From assembly GCF_017874035.1 (NCBI RefSeq), contig NZ_JAGGKV010000002.1, positions 186,001 through 250,000 of the forward strand: DNA of 64,000 bases, given 5' to 3'. A model generated the notes under the pieces. The model worked only from the letters and a program-made list of their open reading frames with translations, searched no databases and was not told the DNA's origin. The position numbers and the translations under genes were made by a program. This document shows, piece after piece, positions 54,796-63,572 of this stretch. How positions within the stretch are numbered: position 1 is the first letter of the stretch; every line of letters begins with the position of its first letter. This stretch comes from Paenibacillus aceris (GTDB lineage Bacteria; Bacillota; Bacilli; Paenibacillales; NBRC-103111).

Positions 54796-55015
54796 CTTGG
54801 AATGCTTGGAGTGCTTTAGGTGCTTTAGGTACTTGGAATGCTTGGAGTGCTTTAGGTGCTTTAGGTGCTTGGGGTGCTTGGGGTACTTGGAGGTGCTAGG
54901 AGTGCTAGGAGTGCTAGGAGTGCTAGGAGTGCTAGGAGTGCTAGGAGTGCTAGGAGTGCTAGGAGTGCTAGGAGTGCTAGGAGTGCTTGGAATGCTTGTG
55001 GTGCTTGGAGTACTT
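54796..55015. repeat. 9-bp minisatellite (GTGCTAGGA array with degenerate flanks)
   Basis: Ten perfect tandem copies of GTGCTAGGA span 54893-54982. On the left the array decays into a 36-nt higher-order unit (four 9-mers, starts at 54796 and 54832). On the right it decays into GTGCTTGGA-like units to about 55015. Because the period is 9, every frame on both strands stays open and gives repeats such as VLG, ARS or LLA. I take these frames as spurious. Confidence 0.9.
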
Positions 55016-55208
55016 GGGGCTGTGGGTTTGAGTTTGATGGCGGTGCTGGAGTCCCTGGTGTTGCATGGTGCTGGATTACTGAGGTAGCATATGTTGCTTC
55101 GGATTGCTGGGAATGCTGGAGGTGCATGGGCTGCTTAGGTTACTAGGAGCGATAGGAGTTGGGGTAAGTTGTTTACTGAGTTTGCTACGAACGGTGAGGC
55201 CAATAAAT

Positions 55209-55390
55209 AAGGGAATACCGGGGCGCTATTTCTCCAAAATCAGTAGAATCCACAATTTGAAGGAACTACAGTCCCTCATTTGTCCAAAATTCGTGATTTC
55301 CCCTTGAAAAATTCAAAATAACGGAACATAGTTCCCACTACTTGGAAAAAGGCTCCCTTTTACGAGAGATAGCGGACTATAGTTTCCACA
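55209..55390 (+). repeat. Dispersed intergenic element, copy B
   Basis: Four degenerate dyads are centred near 55218, 55268, 55329 and 55379, spacings 50, 61 and 50 nt. The clearest are GGAACTACAGTCC, GGAACATAGTTCC and GGACTATAGTTTCC. It matches copy A at 30262-30445 in order, orientation and spacing. Confidence 0.6.
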
Positions 55391-55491
55391 AAGGTCTCTC
55401 ACCAGCGCTTACCTGAGGCTTGCGAATAAAGAAATGGGTATATCCCCCTACCCATCCTTACACCGAAAACCGCATTAAAGCCAAACAAGCC

Positions 55492-55530
55492 AAAAACCCT
55501 GGCGAAATAAGCACCACCGCCAGGGTTTTT
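55492..55530. terminator. Bidirectional terminator after the ABC heterodimer operon
   Basis: AAAAACCCTGGCG pairs perfectly with CGCCAGGGTTTTT over a 13-nt loop. Confidence 0.92.
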
Positions 55531-55541
55531 GGGCTAACTTT

Positions 55542-57389
55542 CTACACAGCATCCTGCAAAAACTTATACTGCGCTTGAATCAAGCCATAGTATATTTTCT
55601 GCTCTTGCATCAATTCATCGTGATTGCCGATTTCCATCATGCGGCCATGATCCAGCACGACGATTTTGTCTGCGTTCCGAATCGTAGAAAGTCTGTGCGC
55701 CACGATGAAGGAAGTCCTGCCCGCGAGAAGCGTTTTAAGAGCTTCTTGGATTTTGAGCTCCGTATCCGTATCAATACTGGCCGTCGCTTCATCCAAGATG
55801 AGAACTCGCGGATTCGCAAGAAGTGCCCGCGCAAAGGAAATCAATTGGCGTTGCCCCATCGACAACACATTTCCGCGTTCCTGCACTTCCGTGTCATAGC
55901 CATTCGGCAAGCTGACAATAAAATCATGGGCATGCACGGCTTTGGCGGCAAGCTCAATCTCTTCGTTCGTTGCATTCAGCCGACCAAAACGGATGTTATC
56001 GCGAATCGTGCCTGAGAAAATAAACGTATCCTGCAGGACGACCCCAATTTGAGAACGCAAGCTTTGGATGGTTACATGACGAATGTTATTGCCGTCAATC
56101 TCAATGCGCCCTTCCGTAGGATCATAGAATCGGCAGAGCAAATTCATAATCGTACTTTTACCAGACCCGGTATGCCCGACTAACGCAATAGATTGCCCTG
56201 CACGCACATCCAAGTTAAACCCTTTCAAAGCTGGACGACCTGGCTCGTACTCGAATACAAGATTCTCAAATTTCACGTTACCTTTGATGTTTGGCAAATC
56301 TTTAGCATCCTCAAGCTCAGCGACAGACGGCTTCTCATCGATAAACTCGAAGATACGCTCAGCAGAAGCCATCGCAATAAGCAATTGCGAATACATTTGA
56401 CCTAAACGTGTAATGGGCTCCCAGAAATAGCCTATGTAAGTAGCGAAGGCAACCAACAAACCAACTGAAATTTCCTCCGTTTGAATTAAATAAGCTCCAA
56501 ACCAGAACAAAATGCAGTATCCTATCGCGCCTGTGATCTCAATGAGAGGACCAAAGGATTGGTTGAGCATCGATGCCCGGTTCCAGGACAATCGGTTGAT
56601 CATGTTCATTTTGGTGAAAAACTGAATATTTTCTTTTTCTTGCGAATAAGCTTGGGTGACCCGAATCCCTTGAATACACTCATTCAAATGGGCATTCAGC
56701 CGCGACTGCTTCATCGTTACATCCTGCCAGGCATGACGGATCCTCTTCCGCAGCTTGGTTGAAATCATGAACATGATCGGCACTGTCACAATAATCGCTG
56801 CCCCTAATTTAAAATTAAAGGTCAACAAGATAACAATGATCCCTACAAGCTGCACAACGTCGATCAACAAGTTGACGACCCCGTTCGTAAACAAATCTTG
56901 CAGCGAGTTTACATAGTTCGTTACGCGAACGAGAACAGAGCCTGCTGGACGCGTATCGAAGAAACGAAACGATAACTTTTGAATATGGCTGAACAAATCA
57001 TGCCGCAGGTCGAAGATCACACGTTGACCAATCATATTCGTAAACTTGATCCGGAACGTGTTCGCCAGCCATTGGACGACATAAACCCCCAACATGATGC
57101 CGACAATGATGATCAGCAAATTCTTATCTTTAGGTATAATAGCGTTATCAATCGCTTCTCTGATCAATAAGGGCACTGTCAATTTGGTAATGGCTCCGAC
57201 CAACATCATGATGATGATGATAGGCAGCATTTGTTTCTTGTACGGCTTCATATAACTAAATAAACGTTTCAATTGGCCCCAGTCAAAGGGTTTATCGATT
57301 AATTCATCGTCCTGGTAAACAAATCGCTGCCCGACTTGGGAATCTTCAATTTTGGCAGACGCCTCGGCTTGGTTCGATTTCGTACTCAA
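55542..57389 (-). CDS. ABC exporter half-transporter, subunit with catalytic Glu (YheH/BmrD-like)
   Basis: This 615-residue fused membrane/ATPase subunit has six helices (about 50-345). Its ATPase domain has Walker A GHTGSGKST, a changed signature LSMGQRQL (Met for the usual Gly) and Walker B VLILDEATASID with a normal catalytic Glu. The changed signature together with the neighbour's Asp marks a heterodimer with one consensus and one degenerate ATP site, as in BmrCD/LmrCD-type multidrug exporters. It overlaps the upstream partner gene by 4 nt (ATGA). Confidence 0.93.
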   Translation of the reverse strand: MSTKSNQAEASAKIEDSQVGQRFVYQDDELIDKPFDWGQLKRLFSYMKPYKKQMLPIIIIMMLVGAITKLTVPLLIREAIDNAIIPKDKNLLIIIVGIMLGVYVVQWLANTFRIKFTNMIGQRVIFDLRHDLFSHIQKLSFRFFDTRPAGSVLVRVTNYVNSLQDLFTNGVVNLLIDVVQLVGIIVILLTFNFKLGAAIIVTVPIMFMISTKLRKRIRHAWQDVTMKQSRLNAHLNECIQGIRVTQAYSQEKENIQFFTKMNMINRLSWNRASMLNQSFGPLIEITGAIGYCILFWFGAYLIQTEEISVGLLVAFATYIGYFWEPITRLGQMYSQLLIAMASAERIFEFIDEKPSVAELEDAKDLPNIKGNVKFENLVFEYEPGRPALKGFNLDVRAGQSIALVGHTGSGKSTIMNLLCRFYDPTEGRIEIDGNNIRHVTIQSLRSQIGVVLQDTFIFSGTIRDNIRFGRLNATNEEIELAAKAVHAHDFIVSLPNGYDTEVQERGNVLSMGQRQLISFARALLANPRVLILDEATASIDTDTELKIQEALKTLLAGRTSFIVAHRLSTIRNADKIVVLDHGRMMEIGNHDELMQEQKIYYGLIQAQYKFLQDAV

Positions 57390-59221
57390 TGTGCTAACCT
57401 TCTTTCTTGCAAAGAGGAATGGTTTCGCGAATTCGCATCTAACTCTGAATCCTTGGCTGCAGCAGCTTGAACTTCGGCTGTCGATTGCTTAGGTTGATCA
57501 GCATATTGAATATCGTAGGTTTGGCGATAAAGACCTTCCTGCTGCAGAAGCTCATGATGCCTGCCTCTTTGAACGATCTTACCTTTATCCAACACGATAA
57601 TTTCATCTGCGTGCTTCAACGAAGAAATCCGATGGGCAATAATAAATGTGGTCCTACCCTTCATTACCTCACTAAAGCCAGCTTGAATTTCATGTTCAGT
57701 TTCCATATCGACCGCACTGGTTGCATCATCCAGCACAAGGATTTTGGGATCTTTGATTAGTGCGCGAGCAATGGCAATACGCTGCTTCTGGCCGCCTGAT
57801 AACCCTAATCCGCGCTCACCGACAACCGTGTCATAACCTTCCGGCAGTTCAGAAATAAAATCATGCGCTTTGGCAAGCTTTGCTGCTCTAATGATTTCAT
57901 CCATCGTGACATCTTTGCGCCCATAGGCAATATTGTTACGAATTGTGGAAGAGAACAAAAACGTTTCTTGGAAAACAGTCGCAATTTGGTTTCGATAACT
58001 TTCGATCTGTAAAGAACGAACATCTTTACCATCCAGCATGACCCGGCCGTCTTTCACGTTATAGGCTCTCATCAGCAATGAGATCACCGTCGTTTTCCCT
58101 GAACCCGTGCTGCCGAGCAGTCCGATAACGGAGCCAGGAGGCGCATCCAGATTGAAATCATACAATGCTGGCTGTTTTTCTGGATATGCAAATGTAACGC
58201 TTTCAAATCGCACATGTCCTTTGACTTCATCACTTTTTAATACTGCGGCATCCGTCTGATCTTTAACATGCAGGTATTGATGCAAAATATCGAGAATTTT
58301 CTCACCGGAAGCCTTCGTATTGGTGAAATTGTTGATATGAAAGCCTAGTCCCCACATCGGTCCGATAATGTACCAGATTAAGCTGAAGCAAGCGACAAGC
58401 TCCCCGAGCGAGATCGTATCCTGGATAACCATATATCCACCGACACCAAGCAGCATAACGACGCTGAGATTCGCCAAAATTTCCATAATCGGAAAGTACT
58501 TCGCCCAAATCCCCGAGCTTTCAATATTCATCGCCTTATAATCCTCATTACGCGCAGAGAACTTATCCACTTCATGAGATTCACGCGCAAACGATTTAAC
58601 CGTCCGAACCCCGGTAATATTTTCTTGTACCGCGGTCGTCATCGAGCTGAGGGATTGACGCACCATCCGGAAAGCGGGATGAATTTTCCCTTCAAAGCGG
58701 ATCGCCGTAAACGCCAGAAATGGCATCGAAATCATCGTCAGTAAAGCTAACTTCCAATTAATCGAAAACATCATGCTCATGCCGAAAATCAGCATTAACA
58801 ATACGTTTAACAACTGAGCGAATCCAAAGCCGACAAATTGCCTGATCGCTTCCAAATCGGCTGTTAATCGAGACATCAAGTCCCCTGTTCTTGCCTGATC
58901 GTAATACTGAAAGGATAAATACTGCAGTTTGTTGTAAAGCGCGTTCCGCAAATGATAGGCAACCCGGTTGCCCAAACGGCCCCCGCACAAGCCATGCAGA
59001 AATTGCAACATCCCCTTAAGCGATACAACAACCACTACCACAATCGCTAATTTCGGAACGAGTTCAAATTGCTTTTTTGCGATCACGTCATCGATCAGAT
59101 ACCGGAGTAAGTTCGGATAAACGAGACCTAATGCTGTTGCTAATGCTAAACATAGAATTGCTCCAAAAAACAGTTTTTTCTCTGGCCAAAAATAGGGCTT
59201 CAGTTGCCTGAATACATCCAC
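57386..59221 (-). CDS. ABC exporter half-transporter, subunit with degenerate Walker B (YheI/BmrC-like)
   Basis: This 611-residue partner has six helices (about 15-315), Walker A GSTGSGKTT, a canonical signature LSGGQKQR and Walker B ILVLDDATSAVD, where Asp replaces the catalytic Glu. It supplies the good signature for the partner's Glu and the weak Glu position for the partner's changed signature. The C-terminal ~30 residues after the ATPase are Ala/Glu/Ser-rich and probably disordered. ATG 59221 follows GAGGGGT. It is the first gene of the two-gene operon. Confidence 0.93.
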   Translation of the reverse strand: MDVFRQLKPYFWPEKKLFFGAILCLALATALGLVYPNLLRYLIDDVIAKKQFELVPKLAIVVVVVVSLKGMLQFLHGLCGGRLGNRVAYHLRNALYNKLQYLSFQYYDQARTGDLMSRLTADLEAIRQFVGFGFAQLLNVLLMLIFGMSMMFSINWKLALLTMISMPFLAFTAIRFEGKIHPAFRMVRQSLSSMTTAVQENITGVRTVKSFARESHEVDKFSARNEDYKAMNIESSGIWAKYFPIMEILANLSVVMLLGVGGYMVIQDTISLGELVACFSLIWYIIGPMWGLGFHINNFTNTKASGEKILDILHQYLHVKDQTDAAVLKSDEVKGHVRFESVTFAYPEKQPALYDFNLDAPPGSVIGLLGSTGSGKTTVISLLMRAYNVKDGRVMLDGKDVRSLQIESYRNQIATVFQETFLFSSTIRNNIAYGRKDVTMDEIIRAAKLAKAHDFISELPEGYDTVVGERGLGLSGGQKQRIAIARALIKDPKILVLDDATSAVDMETEHEIQAGFSEVMKGRTTFIIAHRISSLKHADEIIVLDKGKIVQRGRHHELLQQEGLYRQTYDIQYADQPKQSTAEVQAAAAKDSELDANSRNHSSLQERRLAH

Positions 59222-59435
59222 TTTGGTGACCCCTCCTCAAGAAGGTGAATTTGGAAAAGCTAGGTAAGCGTTTTAATACTTAATGAATCTTAACACCATC
59301 CCTATATGCGGGCAATCAGAAGAATGCGTGATATATTCGCTTAAAAGCCCATAAATTCACAAAAACGTGCAGGAATCCCCCCTATTCTTTAAAATCATCC
59401 CGATAACCATCGATGTAAGCCTTTACATAGCCATG

Positions 59436-59481
59436 CAGAAAAAAGGGTTAACCATGTTCAATTGAACAAGATCAACCCTTT
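59436..59481 (-). terminator. Terminator after dynA
   Basis: AAAGGGTT and AACCCTTT form the outer stem and GTTCAATTGAAC an inner palindrome; in minus sense a run of six T follows. Confidence 0.82.
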
Positions 59482-59491
59482 GGTTTATCTG

Positions 59492-62400
59492 TTAAACAAA
59501 CGCCTTTAATTGATGCTGTTTGGATATTAGTTCGTTCAAATCAATCTTCATTTCAAGGGCGTCGCGCATCCCTTCAGCGTGTTCATTTAGCTGCTGAAGC
59601 ATCTGATTTTTTTGCGTCGTCAACCAATTTTCCAGCTGGTTGGCGTAGGCCTCTTCAAGCTCCGAAGTTTGACGCTCAATAAACTGGGCAACCGGCGTAG
59701 TCATCCGATTTTCCAAGTCAGCTCTAAGCTTGCTTTTGCCATCGCCTTCAAAAAATTGCTTCGCGTTTTTGAAATGACTTTGCAGCAGTTTGAGCGAAAT
59801 ATCAGGTGCTTCCAACTTCGAGCTAATTTCTGGCGTTACAAACGTATTTGACTCGTAGGTGCTGCTTTCGAAGCCCTCCATAACTTGACGAAGCTGCTCT
59901 TCCCATCGTTTAACACGGCTGCCGGAAATCAGATTCATCCGATTCTCAACCCGCAGCGTTGTAGCGAGCACTTCCTGCGACAGATCATAACCGATCATGC
60001 GCAGCAGCTCGCCCCATGCCGACTGGAGGGCTTGCTTAGGATCTTTCGCTTCTTCCCGGAAGGTGGAAGGGTTGAAAGCGTAATTGTACAATTCGCCGAA
60101 TCGGAACATCGTACGCTGCTTCACATAGTACAGAAGCTCCTGGATTTCTTTCTTCAACTCCTTGAGCTCGGCTTCGAATGGCGTACGCTCAAGCAGATCC
60201 ACACCCTCGCGCTCGGCTTGCTCCAGCTTCGTCAGCTGCTGTTTGCGCTGTTCTTCTCCCGTTTGAGCACTCTCGAGCCATTGCTGCATCGTAGCAATCG
60301 CCCGGTTCAGCTCCAAATTCGCCGCGTGTATCGCAACATCACTAAGCTCATTGAAAGTAAACTGCACAAACTCGCCTTCAAAAGGACGGATGCCCGATTG
60401 CGCAACAAGGGCTTCGTTGCCGGTAATTTTCCCTTCTGCCGCTAAATAACTGGAGATGGGATAAATACGCGGATTGCGGATGCCATGCTGCAGCAAGTTT
60501 GTTTCCACATGCGTCATCACACCTTCCAGCTCTTCCGGGCTTGCTGCAAGATCTGCGGCGTTAACGATGAAAAACATTTTATCCATTTCAAAGCTGTCCT
60601 TCACACGTCCAAGTTGCAAAAGGAACTCACGGTCCGCCTGCGAGAACGCATGATTATAATAAGTCACGAAAAGAATCGCATCCGCATTTTTAATATAGTT
60701 AAAGGCAACACCGGTATGACGGGCATTAATCGAATCTGCGCCAGGCGTATCTACGAAAATAATGCCTTGTTCCGTCAAGGGATTCGAATAATATAATTCT
60801 ATAAATTCAACAAAACAAGACTTGGACTCATCTGCGACATAGCTTGGAAATTCCTCTTTAGTAATTTTGAGCTCGGTGCCCAAATGGTCCTTTGCCAACT
60901 GCCAGCCTTTCTCGACAGCCTTCAGAAAGGAATAGTGCGGCTTTCCTTTGGCTGTTACGTCAGAAGGTGAAAGTGCGCCTATGCGTTTCAAAGATGAGGC
61001 CATATCGGTCGCTTGCACACCCAATATTTCTAACGAGTAGAGAACGTCCTCCAATATCGCGTCCGCTTTCTTCATCTTTACCTTAGCCGTGCCATGCGGC
61101 CAGCCTTCCGTCGGCGGCATAATCTTATTGATCGCCGCCGTCGTCGGGTTGGGCGAGACCGGCAATACCCTTTCGCCAATCAACGCATTGGCGAAAGACG
61201 ACTTGCCGGCGCTGAATGCGCCGAACAGCGCAATCGTGAACGTCCGCTGCCGCAGACGTTCCGATTTCTCGCGCATGGCGCGCGCGATCGACCGCATCGA
61301 CGGCAGCCCGTCGATGAGACCTGCGGCCGCCAACAAGTCGGCTGCCTTGCGCTCCATGCGCGCACCGTGTTCACCCGAGGTGAACGCGGCTTGCACTGAC
61401 GACGCTGCCTCTGCAGGAGCAGCTGCTGCAGGGCTTGCGGCCGCCGATGCACTGGCAGCGGCCTGCAGGATCTTATCCATGGAGGTCACATGCAGTCCCC
61501 CGCTCAGCGGGGCGGCTGCTTGCTCCTCCATGGGAGTGTACAGCTGCGCGTCCGGCAGCGCCGACGCAGCTGGTCTTGCCCAGCTGGCCATAGCCAACAG
61601 CTGGGCTGTGGCCGCAGCCTCGGCTTCCTCGAGGCTGCGCAGTTCGCGGACAGCGCTAAGGCGGCCGCCTAGCGCTTCGAGCTCGGCCACAAGCGACGCG
61701 ACCGCTTGCGAACTGTGCTCGCGAACCGCAGCCGCGAGCAGATCAATGACCGCAAAGGCTTGCTTGCGGTACTGCTGCTTAATATCGGAAGCAACTTGCT
61801 TCATGAAGTTAAGCGTATACTCTCCGCCGAATGTGGCTCCTGCATTCACTTGCGCAGCGAGCCAATCGGTTGTCACTGGCACGCGCAAAGCTTCAATTTG
61901 ACCTAAGAGATCGGCATCATGCTGCCCATGACTTTGAGCCGCTTTCTTCAAGGCATCCCGAAGATGCCAGTCGAGCTGCGCTTCTACCTGCTCGGATAAA
62001 TCTGCCTGAAAAGCAGTAAGCCGCTTTTCCGTCTCTAAGGCAGTCTGAGCTGCTCTGGAGAAGAATCCTACCTTAAACCCCGGCTTTCGGCTCTCCAAAT
62101 AGGCGTGAGCCTGATCCCGGGTCAAGGCTGGCGTTATGTTGGCATTCTCGATGATCGCGCCAACTTCCTTGCGGAGTCCTGCCGTCAATGCTTCCGGCAG
62201 TGCTTTCAAAGCTGCAAGCTCCTGTTGTTTGGCAGCAGCCTGCGCCTCAAGTTCCTGCACATCGCCTTCCTGGCTGATTAGCTCCATCAGCTCTTCTTTC
62301 TGCGGCTCATGCTGCTCAGCAAGCCATTTGCCGTGCTCAGCTGCAAGGTATCGCGCAGACGCGTCAATGCTAAAGCTGCGCAGCTCATCGCCTTGCTCGA

Positions 62401-63181
62401 TCAACCGATTAAGGAGCCATTGCAGCTTCCCATACTCGTTATGAGGATGATTCGGCTCCTTCATTGTGACGAAGAGCAGATCATCCGGCTCAATGCCCCA
62501 ATTCAAAAAGGCTTGCTTCGTACCCTCCTGATACTGCGAGAATGGCAGCTCCCACTCTTTGTGCTTATCAATCATATTAACAACGAGATAGAGCGGTTTG
62601 CCCCACTCCTTCATTTTCTTCGTGAACGCGAGATTTACTTCAGATTGCACATGATTGTAATCCATCACATAGAACACGACATCCGCCAAATGTAAGGCAG
62701 ATTCCGTAGATTTATGATGGGCATCATCCGTAGAGTCAATTCCCGGAGTATCCAGAAGAGCCGTATGCTTGCCCAGAAAACCAATAGGGAATGAAATCTC
62801 TACGGTTTCAATATCCGTTCCGTTCACGCAATAAGCTTCTAACTCATCAAGCGGAATCGTATTGGTCAGCCCCTGCGTACTTGCATGGCGGTGCGTCACG
62901 TGAGCGCCCGGCGCTCCGTTACGAATACTTACGATATTCGCACTTGTTGGAATTGGAGAGGATGGCAGCAACGCGTGCCCGCAAAGTTGGTTAATTAAGG
63001 TTGATTTCCCCGCAGAAAAATGACCACAGAAGGCAATATTCATCCTTCCTGCATCAATCTTAACCAGCAGTTGCTCCAATTTGCTTGCGTTGTCCAGATC
63101 CCCTGTTGCTTGCAGTTTTGCTTTCATCTTCCTGATCGCATCCGGCATGACCGAGATGCTTGTATCTATCGCTTGCGTCAT
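59492..63181 (-). CDS. dynA: Double-headed bacterial dynamin (DynA/YpbR type)
   Basis: This 1229-residue protein contains two complete dynamin modules in tandem, as in Bacillus DynA (about 1190). GTPase 1 has G1 GHFSAGKST (53-61), G3 DTPG (144-147) and a G4-like NMID (202-205). GTPase 2 has G1 GAFSAGKSS (about 655-663) and G3 DTPGAD. Each is followed by helical, coiled-coil-rich stalk regions. DynA tethers and fuses membranes and protects against phage and pore-forming stress. An Ala-rich segment (about 530-625) with local GC content above its surroundings links the two halves. ATG 63181 follows GGAGCGG. Confidence 0.94.
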   Translation of the reverse strand: MTQAIDTSISVMPDAIRKMKAKLQATGDLDNASKLEQLLVKIDAGRMNIAFCGHFSAGKSTLINQLCGHALLPSSPIPTSANIVSIRNGAPGAHVTHRHASTQGLTNTIPLDELEAYCVNGTDIETVEISFPIGFLGKHTALLDTPGIDSTDDAHHKSTESALHLADVVFYVMDYNHVQSEVNLAFTKKMKEWGKPLYLVVNMIDKHKEWELPFSQYQEGTKQAFLNWGIEPDDLLFVTMKEPNHPHNEYGKLQWLLNRLIEQGDELRSFSIDASARYLAAEHGKWLAEQHEPQKEELMELISQEGDVQELEAQAAAKQQELAALKALPEALTAGLRKEVGAIIENANITPALTRDQAHAYLESRKPGFKVGFFSRAAQTALETEKRLTAFQADLSEQVEAQLDWHLRDALKKAAQSHGQHDADLLGQIEALRVPVTTDWLAAQVNAGATFGGEYTLNFMKQVASDIKQQYRKQAFAVIDLLAAAVREHSSQAVASLVAELEALGGRLSAVRELRSLEEAEAAATAQLLAMASWARPAASALPDAQLYTPMEEQAAAPLSGGLHVTSMDKILQAAASASAAASPAAAAPAEAASSVQAAFTSGEHGARMERKAADLLAAAGLIDGLPSMRSIARAMREKSERLRQRTFTIALFGAFSAGKSSFANALIGERVLPVSPNPTTAAINKIMPPTEGWPHGTAKVKMKKADAILEDVLYSLEILGVQATDMASSLKRIGALSPSDVTAKGKPHYSFLKAVEKGWQLAKDHLGTELKITKEEFPSYVADESKSCFVEFIELYYSNPLTEQGIIFVDTPGADSINARHTGVAFNYIKNADAILFVTYYNHAFSQADREFLLQLGRVKDSFEMDKMFFIVNAADLAASPEELEGVMTHVETNLLQHGIRNPRIYPISSYLAAEGKITGNEALVAQSGIRPFEGEFVQFTFNELSDVAIHAANLELNRAIATMQQWLESAQTGEEQRKQQLTKLEQAEREGVDLLERTPFEAELKELKKEIQELLYYVKQRTMFRFGELYNYAFNPSTFREEAKDPKQALQSAWGELLRMIGYDLSQEVLATTLRVENRMNLISGSRVKRWEEQLRQVMEGFESSTYESNTFVTPEISSKLEAPDISLKLLQSHFKNAKQFFEGDGKSKLRADLENRMTTPVAQFIERQTSELEEAYANQLENWLTTQKNQMLQQLNEHAEGMRDALEMKIDLNELISKQHQLKAFV

Positions 63182-63239
63182 TCGTCCGTTCCGCTCCTTA
63201 TTTACCGCTCTTCTATTCCATTCTCTTTATGATGATACA

Positions 63240-63265
63240 GAAAAAAATCTCCCAGAGGGAGATTT
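63240..63265 (-). terminator. Terminator after the 91-aa gene
   Basis: AAATCTCCC pairs perfectly with GGGAGATTT across 3 nt and, in minus sense, a T run follows. Confidence 0.88.
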
Positions 63266-63271
63266 AATTTT

Positions 63272-63547
63272 TTAGGACATAACTACTTTTTCTTTTTCAG
63301 GCAAGAAAATTTCGAATACGTCACGATGCTGCAAAATCGTAATGTCCGAATCCTTCACCTTCATTACAACGACCTCAGTTTTCGTTTTCATTTTGTCTAT
63401 GTAATTCTGAGGAACCTCACCTGATTCACTGACTGTTACACCTTCAATGACTTTTTCCTCATTATCGGCTAATGGAGTATTAATCACCTGTTCAAAAATA
63501 TCAGAGAATAGTTCAAAGCTATTAGTGTATACGGCGATGCATTTCAT
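63272..63547 (-). CDS. Hypothetical 91-aa protein
   Basis: I know no function for this family. The protein opens MKCIAVYTNSFELFSDIFEQ, then has LADNEEKVIEGVTVSESGEVP and ends in an acidic/basic tail; a mixed alpha/beta cytosolic fold is likely. The start ATG 63547 follows GGATGGGAT-type sequence. Similar short proteins in Paenibacillus are, as I recall, sometimes labelled as a transhydrogenase subunit, for which nothing in the sequence gives support. It lies between nth and dynA. Confidence 0.7.
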   Translation of the reverse strand: MKCIAVYTNSFELFSDIFEQVINTPLADNEEKVIEGVTVSESGEVPQNYIDKMKTKTEVVVMKVKDSDITILQHRDVFEIFLPEKEKVVMS

Positions 63548-63572
63548 TCAAATCCCATCCTTTGTCTGCATA

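Noticed and set aside
54893..54982. CRISPR-like array
   Set aside because: The 9-bp units are directly contiguous without spacers and there are no cas genes.
54797..55146. Overlapping frames on both strands encoding VLG, ARS or LLA repeats
   Set aside because: They come from a 9-bp tandem repeat that keeps every frame open; no ribosome binding site or domain supports translation.
61089..61901. 270-codon plus-strand frame opposite dynA
   Set aside because: It mirrors the GC-rich Ala-rich part of dynA, has no ribosome binding site and no recognisable domain.
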